Positions 38,537 to 48,348 of a DNA stretch of 64,000 bases are shown here, in pieces; position 1 is the stretch's first letter, and each line of letters begins with the position of its first letter. The notes under the pieces are model-generated. The model searched no databases. It worked only from the letters and a program-made list of their open reading frames with translations, and was not told where the DNA came from. The translations under genes and the position numbers were made by a program. Origin of the DNA: Sporosarcina aquimarina (lineage in GTDB: Bacteria; Bacillota; Bacilli; Bacillales_A; Planococcaceae); contig NZ_JAMBOM010000001.1 of the NCBI RefSeq assembly GCF_023715615.1, positions 1,178,001 through 1,242,000 on the forward strand. Direction: 5' to 3'.

Positions 38537-39392
38537 AGCATTATTTACTTATGAATTCCTACAGAATGCGTTTTTCTCGGGATTAATTATCGGAGTGATT
38601 GCACCCATGCTAGGGCTCTTCATCGTTGTTAGGCGTCTTGCTCTAATCGCTGATGCCCTTAGCCACGTCTCGCTTGCAGGGATTGCAGGAAGCTTGTATT
38701 TAAGTCAGCAAGTGTTGTTCTTCGCAGGACTCAATCCGATTTATTTAGGAATGGCGGCTGCGGTGGGTGGCTCGCTCTTAATCGAGCGATTACGAAGGAT
38801 TTATCGAAATTTTGAAGAACTTGCGATTCCGATCATACTTTCAGCAGGTATTGGATTCGGGGCTATATTCATTTCGTTAGCTAAAGGCTTTGGTTCGGAC
38901 CTTGTAGGCTATTTGTTCGGTTCGGTCTCTGCTGTAAGCCGGCAAGACTTACTAGTTGTCTCAATCCTTGCAGTCGGTGTGTTTGCATTCATATATTTGT
39001 TCTATAAAGAATTGTTCACGTTATCCTTCGATGCGGATTATTCTCAGGCGTCGGGTATTAAAGGACGCGGAATCCAAATGTTTTTCATGGTGCTCACGGC
39101 GTTAGTAATAGGGGCTTCCATGCGAATTGTTGGAATTCTTCTTGTGTCGTCTCTTATGACTTTACCGGTTGCCGCTGCAATTCAGGTCGCAAAAAGCTTT
39201 AAATCCGCTATGTTACTGTCAATTCTTTTTGGTGAAATTTCCGTTGTTACCGGGCTATTCGCTGCATATCATCTGGATATTGCGCCCGGAGGTACGATTG
39301 TAGTGACGGCAATCGTCATATTACTACTTGTATTAATGGGGAAACGTTTCACTGGACAAAGTACTGTGAGAAGGAAGGGGGAAGTACTGTGA
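38529..39392 (+). CDS. znuB: ZnuB, zinc ABC transporter permease
   Basis: 287 residues, seven or eight membrane helices, ABC-3 family. It starts IEALFTYEFLQNAFFSGLIIG and shows RRLALIADALSHVSLAGIA, the motif contacting the ATPase. AAGGAGGA lies upstream in the znuC end; the ATG at 38529 is preferred over longer frames that begin inside znuC. The stop overlaps the zur GTG. Confidence 0.93.
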   Translation: MIEALFTYEFLQNAFFSGLIIGVIAPMLGLFIVVRRLALIADALSHVSLAGIAGSLYLSQQVLFFAGLNPIYLGMAAAVGGSLLIERLRRIYRNFEELAIPIILSAGIGFGAIFISLAKGFGSDLVGYLFGSVSAVSRQDLLVVSILAVGVFAFIYLFYKELFTLSFDADYSQASGIKGRGIQMFFMVLTALVIGASMRIVGILLVSSLMTLPVAAAIQVAKSFKSAMLLSILFGEISVVTGLFAAYHLDIAPGGTIVVTAIVILLLVLMGKRFTGQSTVRRKGEVL

Positions 39393-39799
39393 ATGTAGAA
39401 AAAGCATGGGAGACATTGAAGGAACATTCTTTCAAACGAACAAAAAATAGAGAAGCGATTTTAGAGTTTCTTGCAGAGCGAGATGGATATACTGCTGCGA
39501 TGGATGTTGGTGAATTTCTGAAGAAAGACAATCCCGGTGTGAGCTTTGATACAATTTACAGAAACTTAACCACGTTCGCAGAGCTCGGTATTCTGGAAGA
39601 AACTGATTTGAATGGGGAGCGCCAGTATCGGATGCATTGTGATCCAGGGGTACATCATCATCATTTTATATGTACGATATGTGGAAAAACGAAGCACATA
39701 CCCACCTGCCCTATGGATCACATTGCAGTTAACTTACCTGGTGTGGAAATACAAGGGCACAAGTTTGAAATATACGGAAAATGCCCTCAATGCCAATAA
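39389..39799 (+). CDS. zur: Zur, Fur-family zinc-uptake regulator
   Basis: 136 residues. A winged-helix DNA-binding domain (RNREAILEFL and FDTIYRNLTTF) and a dimerisation domain with HHHHFICTICGKT and CPQCQ. The two CxxC pairs hold a structural zinc, and the HHHHF histidines form the regulatory site. It is translationally coupled to znuB (GTGA) and should control its own operon through the box at 37729. Confidence 0.94.
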   Translation: MNVEKAWETLKEHSFKRTKNREAILEFLAERDGYTAAMDVGEFLKKDNPGVSFDTIYRNLTTFAELGILEETDLNGERQYRMHCDPGVHHHHFICTICGKTKHIPTCPMDHIAVNLPGVEIQGHKFEIYGKCPQCQ

Positions 39800-39803
39800 A
39801 AAA

Positions 39804-39836
39804 GAAAGGCTCAGAAACTGAGCCTTTCTTTTTTTT
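39804..39836. terminator. Bidirectional terminator between zur and yqfW
   Basis: 11-bp perfect GC-rich stem (39804-39814 with 39818-39828), AAA loop, T run to 39836 and an A run on the left, serving both convergent genes. Confidence 0.95.
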
Positions 39837-40419
39837 ATTTCACTGAAGTTGTAAAAAAATTATGCTGAATCCAATCATTAGCTTCGTTCCAGTTATTGAC
39901 TCGAATGACACCATTCGGGATTGGATCCCGATTATATGGTGTGTCAAAAAGGATGACAGGAATATCAAGCTCCTCATGGAGGTCGACAGCATTATCGTGT
40001 TTGTCTTCGAAAAATACGTCCGTTCCAAATTTGCGAGCAGTCTCTATTTTACGATGACTTCCGATTAGCTCGATGTGGTCATAAGGGAGCTGCTCAAGCT
40101 CGAACCATTTCATTGTGACATCGAACACTTCAGAACCACGTGCAGAGATGTAATACAACTCTGCTTGCTGTTTCTGCCAGTCTGTTAAAAATTGTTTCGC
40201 TTGTTCTTGTGTAGAGGAGGTGAGACAAATCTCTGGTTCAGCCTCTTTGTACCACTTGTAAAACTCTGTAGGATCGACATCGAAAGCAGTTGTCAGATCA
40301 TACTCCTTAATATCATCTAAAACGAGCTCGCATCCAAACTTTTTATTGATATGCGGAAGTAGAGAGGATGGAGTTGTTACAGTTCCGTCAATATCGATAC
40401 CGAATCGATAGTTTTTCAC
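39835..40419 (-). CDS. yqfW: YqfW, HAD-family 5' nucleotidase-like phosphatase
   Basis: 194 residues. The N-terminal [10 protein letters not shown] carries the HAD nucleophile, and ISARG and a later [11 protein letters not shown] complete the active site. It resembles 5'(3')-deoxyribonucleotidases (NT5C); the substrate is not known. The GTG start overlaps the ispG stop by 4 bases (GTGA), so it is translated from the ispG transcript with its own GGAG site. Confidence 0.87.
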   Translation of the reverse strand: MKNYRFGIDIDGTVTTPSSLLPHINKKFGCELVLDDIKEYDLTTAFDVDPTEFYKWYKEAEPEICLTSSTQEQAKQFLTDWQKQQAELYYISARGSEVFDVTMKWFELEQLPYDHIELIGSHRKIETARKFGTDVFFEDKHDNAVDLHEELDIPVILFDTPYNRDPIPNGVIRVNNWNEANDWIQHNFFTTSVK

Positions 40420-41540
40420 TTAGAGGCTCCGCTTTCTTCAAGCAGTTCTTCTTGTCTCTTTTTCTCAAAGTACTCTTCCGCAAGCTTATCAATTTCCATC
40501 TTCAATTCCTCGACCATTGTTTCTTCAGGAACTTTCCGCACTGTTTTTCCGTGCATGAACAGAAGACCTTCGCCGCGGGCACCTGCGATTCCAATATCCG
40601 CTTCTCGTGCTTCTCCAGGACCGTTAACTGCACAGCCAAGAACAGCTACTTTAAGAGGTGCTTTAATATGTGAGATATATTCTTCTACTTCATTTGCAAT
40701 CGATATTAAGTCAATTTCAATGCGTCCGCAAGTCGGGCATGAAATGAGAGTTGCTGCGTTCGATGATAGTCCGAATACTTTCAATAACTCACGCGCCACT
40801 TTTACTTCTTGCACAGGATCAGCACTCAATGATACACGCATCGTGTTACCGATACCTGCAGATAGTAACGCTCCTAGACCTGCAGAACTCTTAATGGAAC
40901 CAGTAAAGAGTGTCCCAGATTCAGTAATACCGAGGTGAAGAGGGTAGTCGAATGCAGCTGCAGCTTTCTTGTAGGCTTCAATTGCCAAGTTTACATCAGA
41001 CGCTTTCAACGAAACGATGATGTCATGGAAATCGAGGTCTTCAAGGATTTTAATGTGGTGCAGGGCACTTTCAACCATACCGTCAGCTGTAGGATAGCCA
41101 TATTTCTCAAGGATTTTCTTCTCAAGCGATCCAGCATTTACGCCGATTCGAATAGGAATTCCTTTTGCTTTAGCTGCATTAACAACAGCTTCCACTTTTG
41201 CCTGCTTCCCGATGTTACCCGGGTTAATACGTATCTTATCAGCACCTTGTTCAATCGCAATCAGTGCCAGTTTATAGTTAAAGTGAATATCGACAACGAG
41301 CGGAATGTTAATCTGTGCTTTAATCGCGCCGATTGAATAGGCTGCGCGCTCATCTGGACAAGCAACGCGGACAATCTGAACACCCGCTTCTTCCAAACGT
41401 TTGATTTCTGCAACAGTTGCTTCCACGTCATGTGTTTTAGTCGTCGTCATACTTTGGATGAATAGTTCGTTGCTTCCTCCAATTGTAAGATTCCCAACTT
41501 TAACAGGACGAGTGTTGGATCGATGTATCATTTCAGTCAT
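40416..41540 (-). CDS. ispG: IspG, (E)-4-hydroxy-3-methylbut-2-enyl-diphosphate synthase
   Basis: 374 residues. The penultimate MEP pathway step. Starts [20 protein letters not shown]; the cluster motif near the C-terminus is CPTCGR...[17 protein letters not shown] precedes the ATG. Its product feeds IspH, encoded 6 kb to the left on the same strand. Confidence 0.96.
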   Translation of the reverse strand: MTEMIHRSNTRPVKVGNLTIGGSNELFIQSMTTTKTHDVEATVAEIKRLEEAGVQIVRVACPDERAAYSIGAIKAQINIPLVVDIHFNYKLALIAIEQGADKIRINPGNIGKQAKVEAVVNAAKAKGIPIRIGVNAGSLEKKILEKYGYPTADGMVESALHHIKILEDLDFHDIIVSLKASDVNLAIEAYKKAAAAFDYPLHLGITESGTLFTGSIKSSAGLGALLSAGIGNTMRVSLSADPVQEVKVARELLKVFGLSSNAATLISCPTCGRIEIDLISIANEVEEYISHIKAPLKVAVLGCAVNGPGEAREADIGIAGARGEGLLFMHGKTVRKVPEETMVEELKMEIDKLAEEYFEKKRQEELLEESGASK

Positions 41541-41584
41541 TATTTTCTCTCCTTACTTCGAATTACTACTGTTTACTATAGTAC

Positions 41585-41614
41585 ATTTTATCAATCATTG
41601 TGCTAAAAAGACAA
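41585..41614 (-). promoter_or_regulatory. Possible SigA promoter of ispG
   Basis: Reverse strand TTGTCT (41614-41609), 18-bp spacer, TAAAAT (41590-41585). Spacing is one base longer than optimum. Confidence 0.4.
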
Positions 41615-41632
41615 GGAACTGCCCTCCGCACG

Positions 41633-41968
41633 CTATTGTTTTGAGCAAAATGTGACGGTTTCACTACTAAGTGGAATTTCAATCTGCTCTCCACCTACAA
41701 TGTCCTGAAGCTGCAAATGAGGGTTCAATTGATAAAAAACATTCAATCGATCAATGAACGTTAAACTCGGATCTGGATAAAGTGCAAATAGTGTTTCAAT
41801 TGTATCACCTTGAACCGTTGTGACGACAATAGATACAGGCTTGTCCACTTCCTGACAGGTGGGTTCATCTGATGCGAAAGCTGCAAGTTGAATCGTACCT
41901 TCTGTCAAATCACTTTTTAGCATATGGATAAGCGCAAATACAGCTAGCGCGGTAATAAGTAGTCTCAT
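41633..41968 (-). CDS. YqfZ-like LysM-domain protein
   Basis: 111 residues. A short N-terminal membrane or signal segment, then a LysM-type stretch: VQGDTIETLFALYPDPSL, DRLNVFYQLNP, IVGGEQIEIPL. LysM binds peptidoglycan or chitin-like glycans. Two cysteines (in TCQEVD and FCSKQ) may pair. B. subtilis yqfZ is in the equivalent place next to ispG; the match is by position and domain. GGGAGG lies 8 bases before the ATG at 41968. Confidence 0.72.
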   Translation of the reverse strand: MRLLITALAVFALIHMLKSDLTEGTIQLAAFASDEPTCQEVDKPVSIVVTTVQGDTIETLFALYPDPSLTFIDRLNVFYQLNPHLQLQDIVGGEQIEIPLSSETVTFCSKQ

Positions 41969-42012
41969 AAGAAAAGCCTCCCTTCGCACACGTTATGCAG
42001 GAAGGAAGACAA

Positions 42013-42534
42013 TTATGCACGAGTTACTTTTACTTGAGGCTGTTTCGGATAATAGTTTGTAGCTAATGCTAAATACACAATATGAATAATCGCGGTAAGT
42101 GGGAAATTAAAGACATTTTCAACATGAACGATGTCCAGAACTAAAGAAACTAAAATAGGGACAGTAATTGAAACAGCTGAAGTACGCCACATATGCCTGT
42201 ATTCTCCGCGACGTTTGAAAATTTTCAAAAGTCCAAGCCCAACAAGCCCGAAGAAACTAACTCGAATGAATAAATAAAAGGTGCTAATCAGAAGCTGAAG
42301 GACAAATGCCATAGGATAGAGCAAACCTCCCACAGTCTTTGCGTAATCGATTAATTCTTGAGAAGAGCCAAACAAATCAATATCTCCCGTAAGGAATCGT
42401 ATAAAGGACACTAAGGTGGAAAGAATTACAAACAAAAATACGTATTGAAATACTTTTCCAATAGGTAGCAATCGGAAAGCTGCAAGTTTTTTTGGTTCGT
42501 GGATGGAAGCAAGAAACAATTGATAGTTCTTCAA
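42013..42534 (-). CDS. yqgB: YqgB, DUF1189 membrane protein
   Basis: 173 residues with about four membrane helices and an amphipathic N-terminus starting KNYQLFLASIHEPKKLAAFR, a family hallmark. DUF1189 members are described as possible maltodextrin-permease relatives (MalN-like), but no transport function is shown. In B. subtilis yqgB precedes yqgC and sodA as here. ATG preceded by AAGGAG. Confidence 0.82.
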   Translation of the reverse strand: MKNYQLFLASIHEPKKLAAFRLLPIGKVFQYVFLFVILSTLVSFIRFLTGDIDLFGSSQELIDYAKTVGGLLYPMAFVLQLLISTFYLFIRVSFFGLVGLGLLKIFKRRGEYRHMWRTSAVSITVPILVSLVLDIVHVENVFNFPLTAIIHIVYLALATNYYPKQPQVKVTRA

Positions 42535-42731
42535 AGTGGTGACTCCTTTCTAGGTATATCGCTAGTTTAGCATCGGTTGTATGCTATTGGGTAGGGATAG
42601 TCACAACAAAAACAAGTTTAGCATGTCAATTGTTAAGGGATTGTAAAGATTGACCGTTGTCTATTTACATATGAGAAGTCGGCGACAATAATAGGGGAGT
42701 ATACATATCGTTATTGGAGGTTGTGCATTAC

Positions 42732-44363
42732 ATGGATATTAATTGGCAGGAAGTGGCGTTTCAATTTCTTGGTGGACTAGGTATTTTTCTTTTCGCCATT
42801 AAATACATGGGGGACGGTCTTCAGAAAGTAGCTGGAGATAGGCTACGTTCCATTCTTGACCGTTTTACTACAAACCCGTTCATGGGTGTACTAGTTGGTA
42901 TAATTGTGACTTGTCTCATACAGTCTAGCTCGGGTACTACGGTTATCACAGTCGGTCTCGTAAGTGCAGGATTCATGAAGCTTAGACAAGCAATTGGAGT
43001 CATTATGGGTGCTAATATCGGTACAACCATAACTGCATTTATCATCGGGTTGGACGTAGGTGCTTATGCGTTGCCAATTATGGCGGTAGGTGCGTTCATG
43101 ATATTCTTCATCCCAAAATTGACGGTAAAACATTTTGGTGAAGTCGTGTTCGGGTTTGGAGGACTGTTCTTAGGTCTTGAACTCATGAGTGAAGGGATGG
43201 TACCTTTACAAACACTTGATTCGTTTACTGATTTGACAGTTTCGATGGCAGACCACCCGATGCTTGGGGTGGTTGCAGGAACGGTGTTTACCTTGATCGT
43301 TCAGAGTTCCAGTGCGACTGTAGGAATTTTGCAAGGCTTATATGCGGAAAATCTTATCGATTTGAAAGCTGCTTTGCCTGTTTTGTTCGGTGACAATATC
43401 GGAACTACGATAACCGCAATTTTAGCTTCAATTGGCGCTTCTGTTGCTGCCCGTCGTGCGGCTGCAACCCACGTTTTGTTCAATATTCTTGGAGCTGCCA
43501 TATTCATGATTCTCCTTGTACCTTTCACTGTTTATGTGGAATGGATTACGAGTACACTTGGACTCGATAAGAAAATGCAAATTGCGTTCGCACATGGTAC
43601 TTTTAACGTTGTGAACACAATCATTCAGTTCCCATTCATTGGTGCTTGGGCATATTTTGTAACGAAACTTATTCCTGGTGAAGATGTGACGATTGAATAT
43701 AAACCAAAACATTTAGATCCGCATTTCATCACTCAGTCTCCAGCTGTTGCAATTGGACAAGCAAAAGAAGAAATCATTCGTATGGGTTCATTTGCTGTCC
43801 AAGGATTGGAAGAAACATTTGATTACTTGAAGAGTAGTAAGAAGAGTCATGCAGAAACTGCGTACCAAATTGAAGATGCCATTAACAATTTAGACCGAAA
43901 AATCACGGATTATCTAGTTGAAATTTCGGCTGTCAATATTTCACCAGTTGAATCAGTTCGACACGTCATGTTAATGGATACGGTTCGTGACATCGAGCGT
44001 ATTGGTGACCACTTTGAGAATATTATTGAACTTATTGACTTTAGAGAAGTTAATAAGGTGAAGCTTTCTGAAGATGCTCTAGAAGAACTTTCGGAGATGT
44101 TTGCACTGACTATCGGAACAGTACAAAAAGCAGTGGATGCTTTAGATACGAATGATTGGGAGCTTGCGCGTACTGTTGCAAAACAAGAAGAATTGATCGA
44201 CAAAATGGAACGCAAATGCAGAAAGAGCCATATTATTCGATTGAATGAAGGTGGCTGTTCTGCGCAAGCTGGTATTGTATTTGTCGATATTGTCTCTAAC
44301 TTAGAAAGAATCGGAGACCACGCTGTCAATATTGCTGAAGCGGTTTTAGGAAAACGCGCATAA
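42732..44363 (+). CDS. Na/Pi cotransporter with C-terminal PhoU domain (YqeW-like)
   Basis: 543 residues. Eight or so membrane helices carry the paired QSSSGTT and QSSSATV repeats typical of the NptA/SLC34-like Na+/phosphate symporters. The cytoplasmic tail (about 335-540) is a PhoU-like helical domain with repeated RIGDH. B. subtilis YqeW, located between mtaB and rpsU, is the closest relative by sequence; here it has moved next to yqgC. GGAGG lies 11 bases before the ATG, a long spacing; a TTG at 42714 overlaps that site. Confidence 0.88.
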   Translation: MDINWQEVAFQFLGGLGIFLFAIKYMGDGLQKVAGDRLRSILDRFTTNPFMGVLVGIIVTCLIQSSSGTTVITVGLVSAGFMKLRQAIGVIMGANIGTTITAFIIGLDVGAYALPIMAVGAFMIFFIPKLTVKHFGEVVFGFGGLFLGLELMSEGMVPLQTLDSFTDLTVSMADHPMLGVVAGTVFTLIVQSSSATVGILQGLYAENLIDLKAALPVLFGDNIGTTITAILASIGASVAARRAAATHVLFNILGAAIFMILLVPFTVYVEWITSTLGLDKKMQIAFAHGTFNVVNTIIQFPFIGAWAYFVTKLIPGEDVTIEYKPKHLDPHFITQSPAVAIGQAKEEIIRMGSFAVQGLEETFDYLKSSKKSHAETAYQIEDAINNLDRKITDYLVEISAVNISPVESVRHVMLMDTVRDIERIGDHFENIIELIDFREVNKVKLSEDALEELSEMFALTIGTVQKAVDALDTNDWELARTVAKQEELIDKMERKCRKSHIIRLNEGGCSAQAGIVFVDIVSNLERIGDHAVNIAEAVLGKRA

Positions 44364-44379
44364 GGGAGGAGGAAGTCGG

Positions 44380-44862
44380 ATGGAGTGGATTGCATGGATT
44401 GTAGCAAGTTTGTTTTTCGTCGTTGCTTTTATGGGGTTAATCTATCCGATCATTCCTTCTGTTCTTTTCATCATTGGTGGCTTTTTGCTCTATGGGTTAA
44501 TCGATACATTCGATTCCATGGGATGGCTGTTCTGGACTATACAACTTTTATTCACTATTTTGTTGTTTGGAGCAGATACAATTGCCAACCTTTTCGGTAT
44601 AAAGCGCTTTGGAGGATCTAATGCTGGAGGATGGGGAAGTACGATTGGTCTTCTCATTGGGCCATTCCTCATACCAGTAGCTGGAATTCTCATTGGACCG
44701 TTCCTTGGCGCAGTTTTGGCGGAATTGCTCGTTACTCGTGCTGGTTTTAAACAAGCCTTTCGTTCAGGAATTGGTTCATTGGTCGGATTTTTAACATCGG
44801 TTGTCGTCAAAGGTGTTGTCATGATTGTTATGATCGGTATTTTCATCTTCTTCGTCACATAA
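44380..44862 (+). CDS. yqgC: YqgC, DUF456 membrane protein
   Basis: 160 residues, four or five membrane helices with Gly-rich repeats (GPFLIPVAGILIGPF), typical of DUF456. Function unknown. GGAGGAGG precedes the ATG. It lies just before sodA, as in B. subtilis. Confidence 0.85.
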   Translation: MEWIAWIVASLFFVVAFMGLIYPIIPSVLFIIGGFLLYGLIDTFDSMGWLFWTIQLLFTILLFGADTIANLFGIKRFGGSNAGGWGSTIGLLIGPFLIPVAGILIGPFLGAVLAELLVTRAGFKQAFRSGIGSLVGFLTSVVVKGVVMIVMIGIFIFFVT

Positions 44863-44946
44863 AAGACAAGATAATTGAATGCCTATGGGAAGTTTGATAA
44901 TCTTGAAGGGTAGGAAAGAATTTAATCATTCAAGGAGGAATTGGAA

Positions 44947-45555
44947 ATGGCTTATAAATTACCTAAATTGCCTTATGCATATGATGCACTAGCACCACAC
45001 ATCGACAAAGAAACGATGGAAATTCACCACACGAAGCATCATAATACGTACGTTACCAATGTCAATAATGCATTGGAAGGACATGCTGATCTTGCTGCTA
45101 AATCTGTTGAAGAGCTTATCTCAGATTTAAATGCAGTTCCTGAAGATATCCGTACTGCAGTTCGCAATAATGGCGGAGGTCATGCGAACCACTCCTTATT
45201 CTGGACACTTCTTTCACCGAACGGTGGCGGAGCGCCAACTGGTACTCTAGCTGAAGCAATTGACAAGAAGTTTGGAAGCTTAGACAAATTCAAAGAAGAG
45301 TTTGCGAATGCTGCAAAAACTCGCTTTGGTTCTGGATGGGCTTGGCTCGTTCTTGATAACGGCGAACTTTCAATCATGTCTACACCAAACCAGGACAATC
45401 CATTAATGGAAGGTAAGACTCCACTTCTTGGCCTTGACGTTTGGGAGCATGCTTACTACTTGAACTATCAAAACCGTCGTCCAGATTACATTACAGCATT
45501 TTGGAATGTTGTAAACTGGGATGAAGTACAAAAGCATTACACAGAAAATAAGTAA
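44947..45555 (+). CDS. sodA: SodA, Mn-type superoxide dismutase
   Basis: 202 residues. Iron/manganese SOD. The ligands are found in [21 protein letters not shown] and DVWEHAYY. The GGGG loop at NGGGA and the tail WNVVNW fit Mn preference, but metal choice is not proven. The ATG at 44947 follows AAGGAGG; a TTG at 44941 is too close to it. Confidence 0.95.
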   Translation: MAYKLPKLPYAYDALAPHIDKETMEIHHTKHHNTYVTNVNNALEGHADLAAKSVEELISDLNAVPEDIRTAVRNNGGGHANHSLFWTLLSPNGGGAPTGTLAEAIDKKFGSLDKFKEEFANAAKTRFGSGWAWLVLDNGELSIMSTPNQDNPLMEGKTPLLGLDVWEHAYYLNYQNRRPDYITAFWNVVNWDEVQKHYTENK

Positions 45556-45570
45556 GTGATTGATGCAACC

Positions 45571-45606
45571 AAGCACACATCTTGTTCGTCAAGATGTGTG
45601 CTTTTT
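45571..45606 (+). terminator. Terminator after sodA
   Basis: 14-bp stem (45571-45584 with 45590-45603), 5-base loop, T run to 45606. Confidence 0.9.
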
Positions 45607-45615
45607 CATTTTTAA

Positions 45616-45624
45616 TGCTATAAT
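45616..45624 (+). promoter_or_regulatory. Extended -10 promoter of pbpA
   Basis: TGCTATAAT at 45616-45624, the same extended -10 as before lepA. The -35 region lies in the sodA terminator. Confidence 0.6.
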
Positions 45625-45660
45625 TCATTTGATGTGCACCTAATGAAGGAGGAGGAAAAC

Positions 45661-47847
45661 GTGAGGAAAAATCAGCGTAAAGTCGATCAGGCAAAAGTAC
45701 GCCAGCGCAAATTGACTTCCTTCAGGATGAACTTTTTATTCTTTTCTATATTCGTTTTGTTTTCGTTGCTAATTTTTCGTTTAGGATATTTGCAAATTGT
45801 TAAAGGGGAAGACTATAAAAGTGAATTAGAACGTAAAGAAGAAATCGCAGTGAACACAAGTGTTCCAAGAGGCCGGATTTTTGATCGAAGTGGCCATCTG
45901 CTCGTCGATAACGAACCACGAAATGCGATTACATATACGAAGGCAACTTCAACAACTTCGGATGAAATGTTGAAAACTGCTAAAAAGCTTGCGAAGTTAA
46001 TTGACAAACCTACCACGCGAGTCACGCTAGGTGATAAAAAAGATTTTTGGATTCTGCTACATCCTGATGAGGCATTGGAAAAAATTACGAAGAAAGAACA
46101 GTTGGCGCTTCAAAATGACGAATCCATCTCAAAAAAGGAAGCACAGCGTAAAATTACGAAAATGACGCGCGATCGCATTACAGACGAAGAATTGGATTCA
46201 TTTTCAGATAGTGAGCTTGAAATACTCGCGATTTACAGAGAAATGATGTCAGGCTATGCCTATACTCCTCAAATTGTTAAGAGTGAAGATGTGACCGATG
46301 AGGAATTTGCAACGGTCTCAGAACAACTTGGCTCACTTCCAGGAGTTAATACGACAACAGATTGGGAACGCGTTAAGATGTCAGATAGCGCAATCCTTGG
46401 CACGACAACAAGCCCACTGGAAGGGATTCCTAAATCGGATCTGGACTATTTCCTTTCACGGGGTTATTCGCGGAATGATCGGGTAGGCAAAAGTTACATT
46501 GAACGATATTATGAAGATTTGCTAAAAGGACAAAAGACAGTTGTAAAAAATATTAAGGATAGAACTGGCCAAGTCGTAGAAACCAAAACCGTTCGTGAAG
46601 GTGAACCAGGGAAAGATCTGATGCTGACATTGGATACTGAACTGCAATCCCATCTAGAAAAAATTGTGGGAGATAATTTACTAAAAGCAAAACGGATGGG
46701 CGGCTCTCAACTTTTAGATCGTGCCTTCTTAGTGATGATGGACCCGAATACAGGCGAAGTACTTTCCATGGTTGGAAAAAGGATTGTAAAAGACAAAGAA
46801 ACGGGTAAGCTAACTGTACAAGACTACACATTCGGTGCGTTCAGTACATCATATGAAGTGGGATCGACTGTGAAGTTGGCGACTGTATTAAGTGGTTATC
46901 AGCACGATGTATTAAATTTGGGAGACAGGAAAGTTGATGAACCTATCTATGTAGGTAAACAACGGAAAGCCTCTCTCTTCAACCAAAATTCACGTGTTTC
47001 CGTTAACGACATTGAAGCACTTGGGCGTTCCTCCAACGTATATATGTTCAAAATTGCAATGGACCTTGCAAACTATAATTATGTAAAAGGCGGTAGCTTG
47101 AAAATCGATTTTGATGCATTCAACAAATTACGAGAGAGTTATGCCTCATTCGGTTTGGGTGTGAAAACTGGAATCGATTTGCCAGGCGAAGTGTCTGGAT
47201 CTTCACCAGAGCCAAACCGTAAAGAACCTGGTAAATTGCTCGACTTATCGATAGGTCAGTATGATACGTACACACCCCTTCAACTTGCGCAGTATGTTTC
47301 CACTGTTGCAAATGGTGGATATAGAATTGCACCACAAGTACTGAAGGCTGTATACGAGCCATCTAAAGATGGGAAAGAATTTGGAGCGCTCTTGGAACAG
47401 AATGATCCGAAGGTTCTCAACCGAATTAATAATACACCTGAAGAAATTGAACGAGTTAAAAAAGGGATGCATTATACGTACTATCAGCCCAAGGGAACTG
47501 CATACAACATTTTCCAAGGTGAAGATTTCGATGCTGCAGGGAAAACGGGTACAGCGCAGGCAGGATATTATGAAGGCGAAGATCGATCTCTATGGGGGAC
47601 TCAAACAGTTTCTGTTGCTCACGTAGGTTTTGCTCCATATGATAAACCTGAAATTGCATATTCCGTTATTGTGCCGCACGTATCTACCTATACAAATGGT
47701 TATGCTCACCCCAATAATGACATTGCTCAAGCGGCTGTCAAAGAGTATTTTGCACTTAAGAAAAAACGGGCTGAGTCCGAAATCTTCTCTACAGAAACAC
47801 CGACTATTCAGCCGTCGATAAAAGTGGAAGATGGAACAGAAAAATAA
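45661..47847 (+). CDS. pbpA: Class B penicillin-binding protein (PbpA / PBP2A-like)
   Basis: 728 residues. One membrane anchor at about 25-47, an N-terminal dimerisation/pedestal domain starting with PRGRIFDRSG, then the transpeptidase: SxxK as Ser402-Thr-Val-Lys, SxN near 458 and KTG at 628-630. B. subtilis pbpA (yqgF) is in the same position after sodA and supports elongation. The GTG at 45661 is chosen because AAGGAGGAGG ends 6 bases before; the in-frame ATG at 45634 is upstream of it. Confidence 0.93.
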   Translation: MRKNQRKVDQAKVRQRKLTSFRMNFLFFSIFVLFSLLIFRLGYLQIVKGEDYKSELERKEEIAVNTSVPRGRIFDRSGHLLVDNEPRNAITYTKATSTTSDEMLKTAKKLAKLIDKPTTRVTLGDKKDFWILLHPDEALEKITKKEQLALQNDESISKKEAQRKITKMTRDRITDEELDSFSDSELEILAIYREMMSGYAYTPQIVKSEDVTDEEFATVSEQLGSLPGVNTTTDWERVKMSDSAILGTTTSPLEGIPKSDLDYFLSRGYSRNDRVGKSYIERYYEDLLKGQKTVVKNIKDRTGQVVETKTVREGEPGKDLMLTLDTELQSHLEKIVGDNLLKAKRMGGSQLLDRAFLVMMDPNTGEVLSMVGKRIVKDKETGKLTVQDYTFGAFSTSYEVGSTVKLATVLSGYQHDVLNLGDRKVDEPIYVGKQRKASLFNQNSRVSVNDIEALGRSSNVYMFKIAMDLANYNYVKGGSLKIDFDAFNKLRESYASFGLGVKTGIDLPGEVSGSSPEPNRKEPGKLLDLSIGQYDTYTPLQLAQYVSTVANGGYRIAPQVLKAVYEPSKDGKEFGALLEQNDPKVLNRINNTPEEIERVKKGMHYTYYQPKGTAYNIFQGEDFDAAGKTGTAQAGYYEGEDRSLWGTQTVSVAHVGFAPYDKPEIAYSVIVPHVSTYTNGYAHPNNDIAQAAVKEYFALKKKRAESEIFSTETPTIQPSIKVEDGTEK

Positions 47848-47852
47848 CATAC

Positions 47853-47891
47853 AAAAAAGACAAGCTTAGTGTTAGTAAGCTTGTCTTTTTT
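47853..47891. terminator. Bidirectional terminator between pbpA and the next reverse gene
   Basis: Perfect 16-bp stem (47853-47868 with 47876-47891) with poly-A on one side and poly-T on the other. Confidence 0.95.
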
Positions 47892-47892
47892 G

Positions 47893-48348
47893 TTAGTGCT
47901 TTATAGTTGTAAGCTCTTTGGCTAGATCTGCAAAATTCATAGATGAATCCACTTCGTGTTGCCCGATTTGCATCTTTCCTGACAGACCATTTTTAGTTAG
48001 ATATCCTTCAAATTCTGTTGCACTTTTTATTATTCCTGATTTCTCAAGGAAATCAGAAGCGTCTTTAGAAGTATCACCGGGTGATAGAGTGAGAATCATC
48101 TTGATAACAGAATCCTTTTTCCCGGAATCGTCGGACTTTTGAGTGGATACAGCAGCTTCGTCATTAGCCTTGGTATCTTTTTGTGCGTCTGCTAAAGCAA
48201 CTTTAACAGTAGCTAATTCTTGATTGAGCTCTGCAATTACCTTGCCCTGATTCACATATTCTTCGTCCTCTGTCCCGCTTGTGAAAAATAAAACAGCGCC
48301 TGCTGTTAAGCATCCCATGCCTATAAGTTGGAGGAGTTGTCGAATCAT
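47893..48348 (-). CDS. Small membrane protein with MltG/YceG-like C-terminal segment
   Basis: 151 residues. One N-terminal membrane helix (LLQLIGMGCLTAGAVLFF), an acidic coiled coil and linker (about 25-75), then a domain whose DFLEKSGIIKSATEFEGYLTKNG..GKMQIG spacing recalls the LysM-like N-terminal part of MltG transglycosylases. The catalytic domain of MltG is absent. It is coupled by a 4-base overlap to the gene on its right and converges on pbpA. Assignment beyond the fold is speculative. Confidence 0.7.
   Translation of the reverse strand: MIRQLLQLIGMGCLTAGAVLFFTSGTEDEEYVNQGKVIAELNQELATVKVALADAQKDTKANDEAAVSTQKSDDSGKKDSVIKMILTLSPGDTSKDASDFLEKSGIIKSATEFEGYLTKNGLSGKMQIGQHEVDSSMNFADLAKELTTIKH

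Noticed and set aside
44490..44858. 122-codon reverse frame within yqgC
   Set aside because: Antisense shadow of the membrane protein gene; no site, no domain, low-complexity composition.
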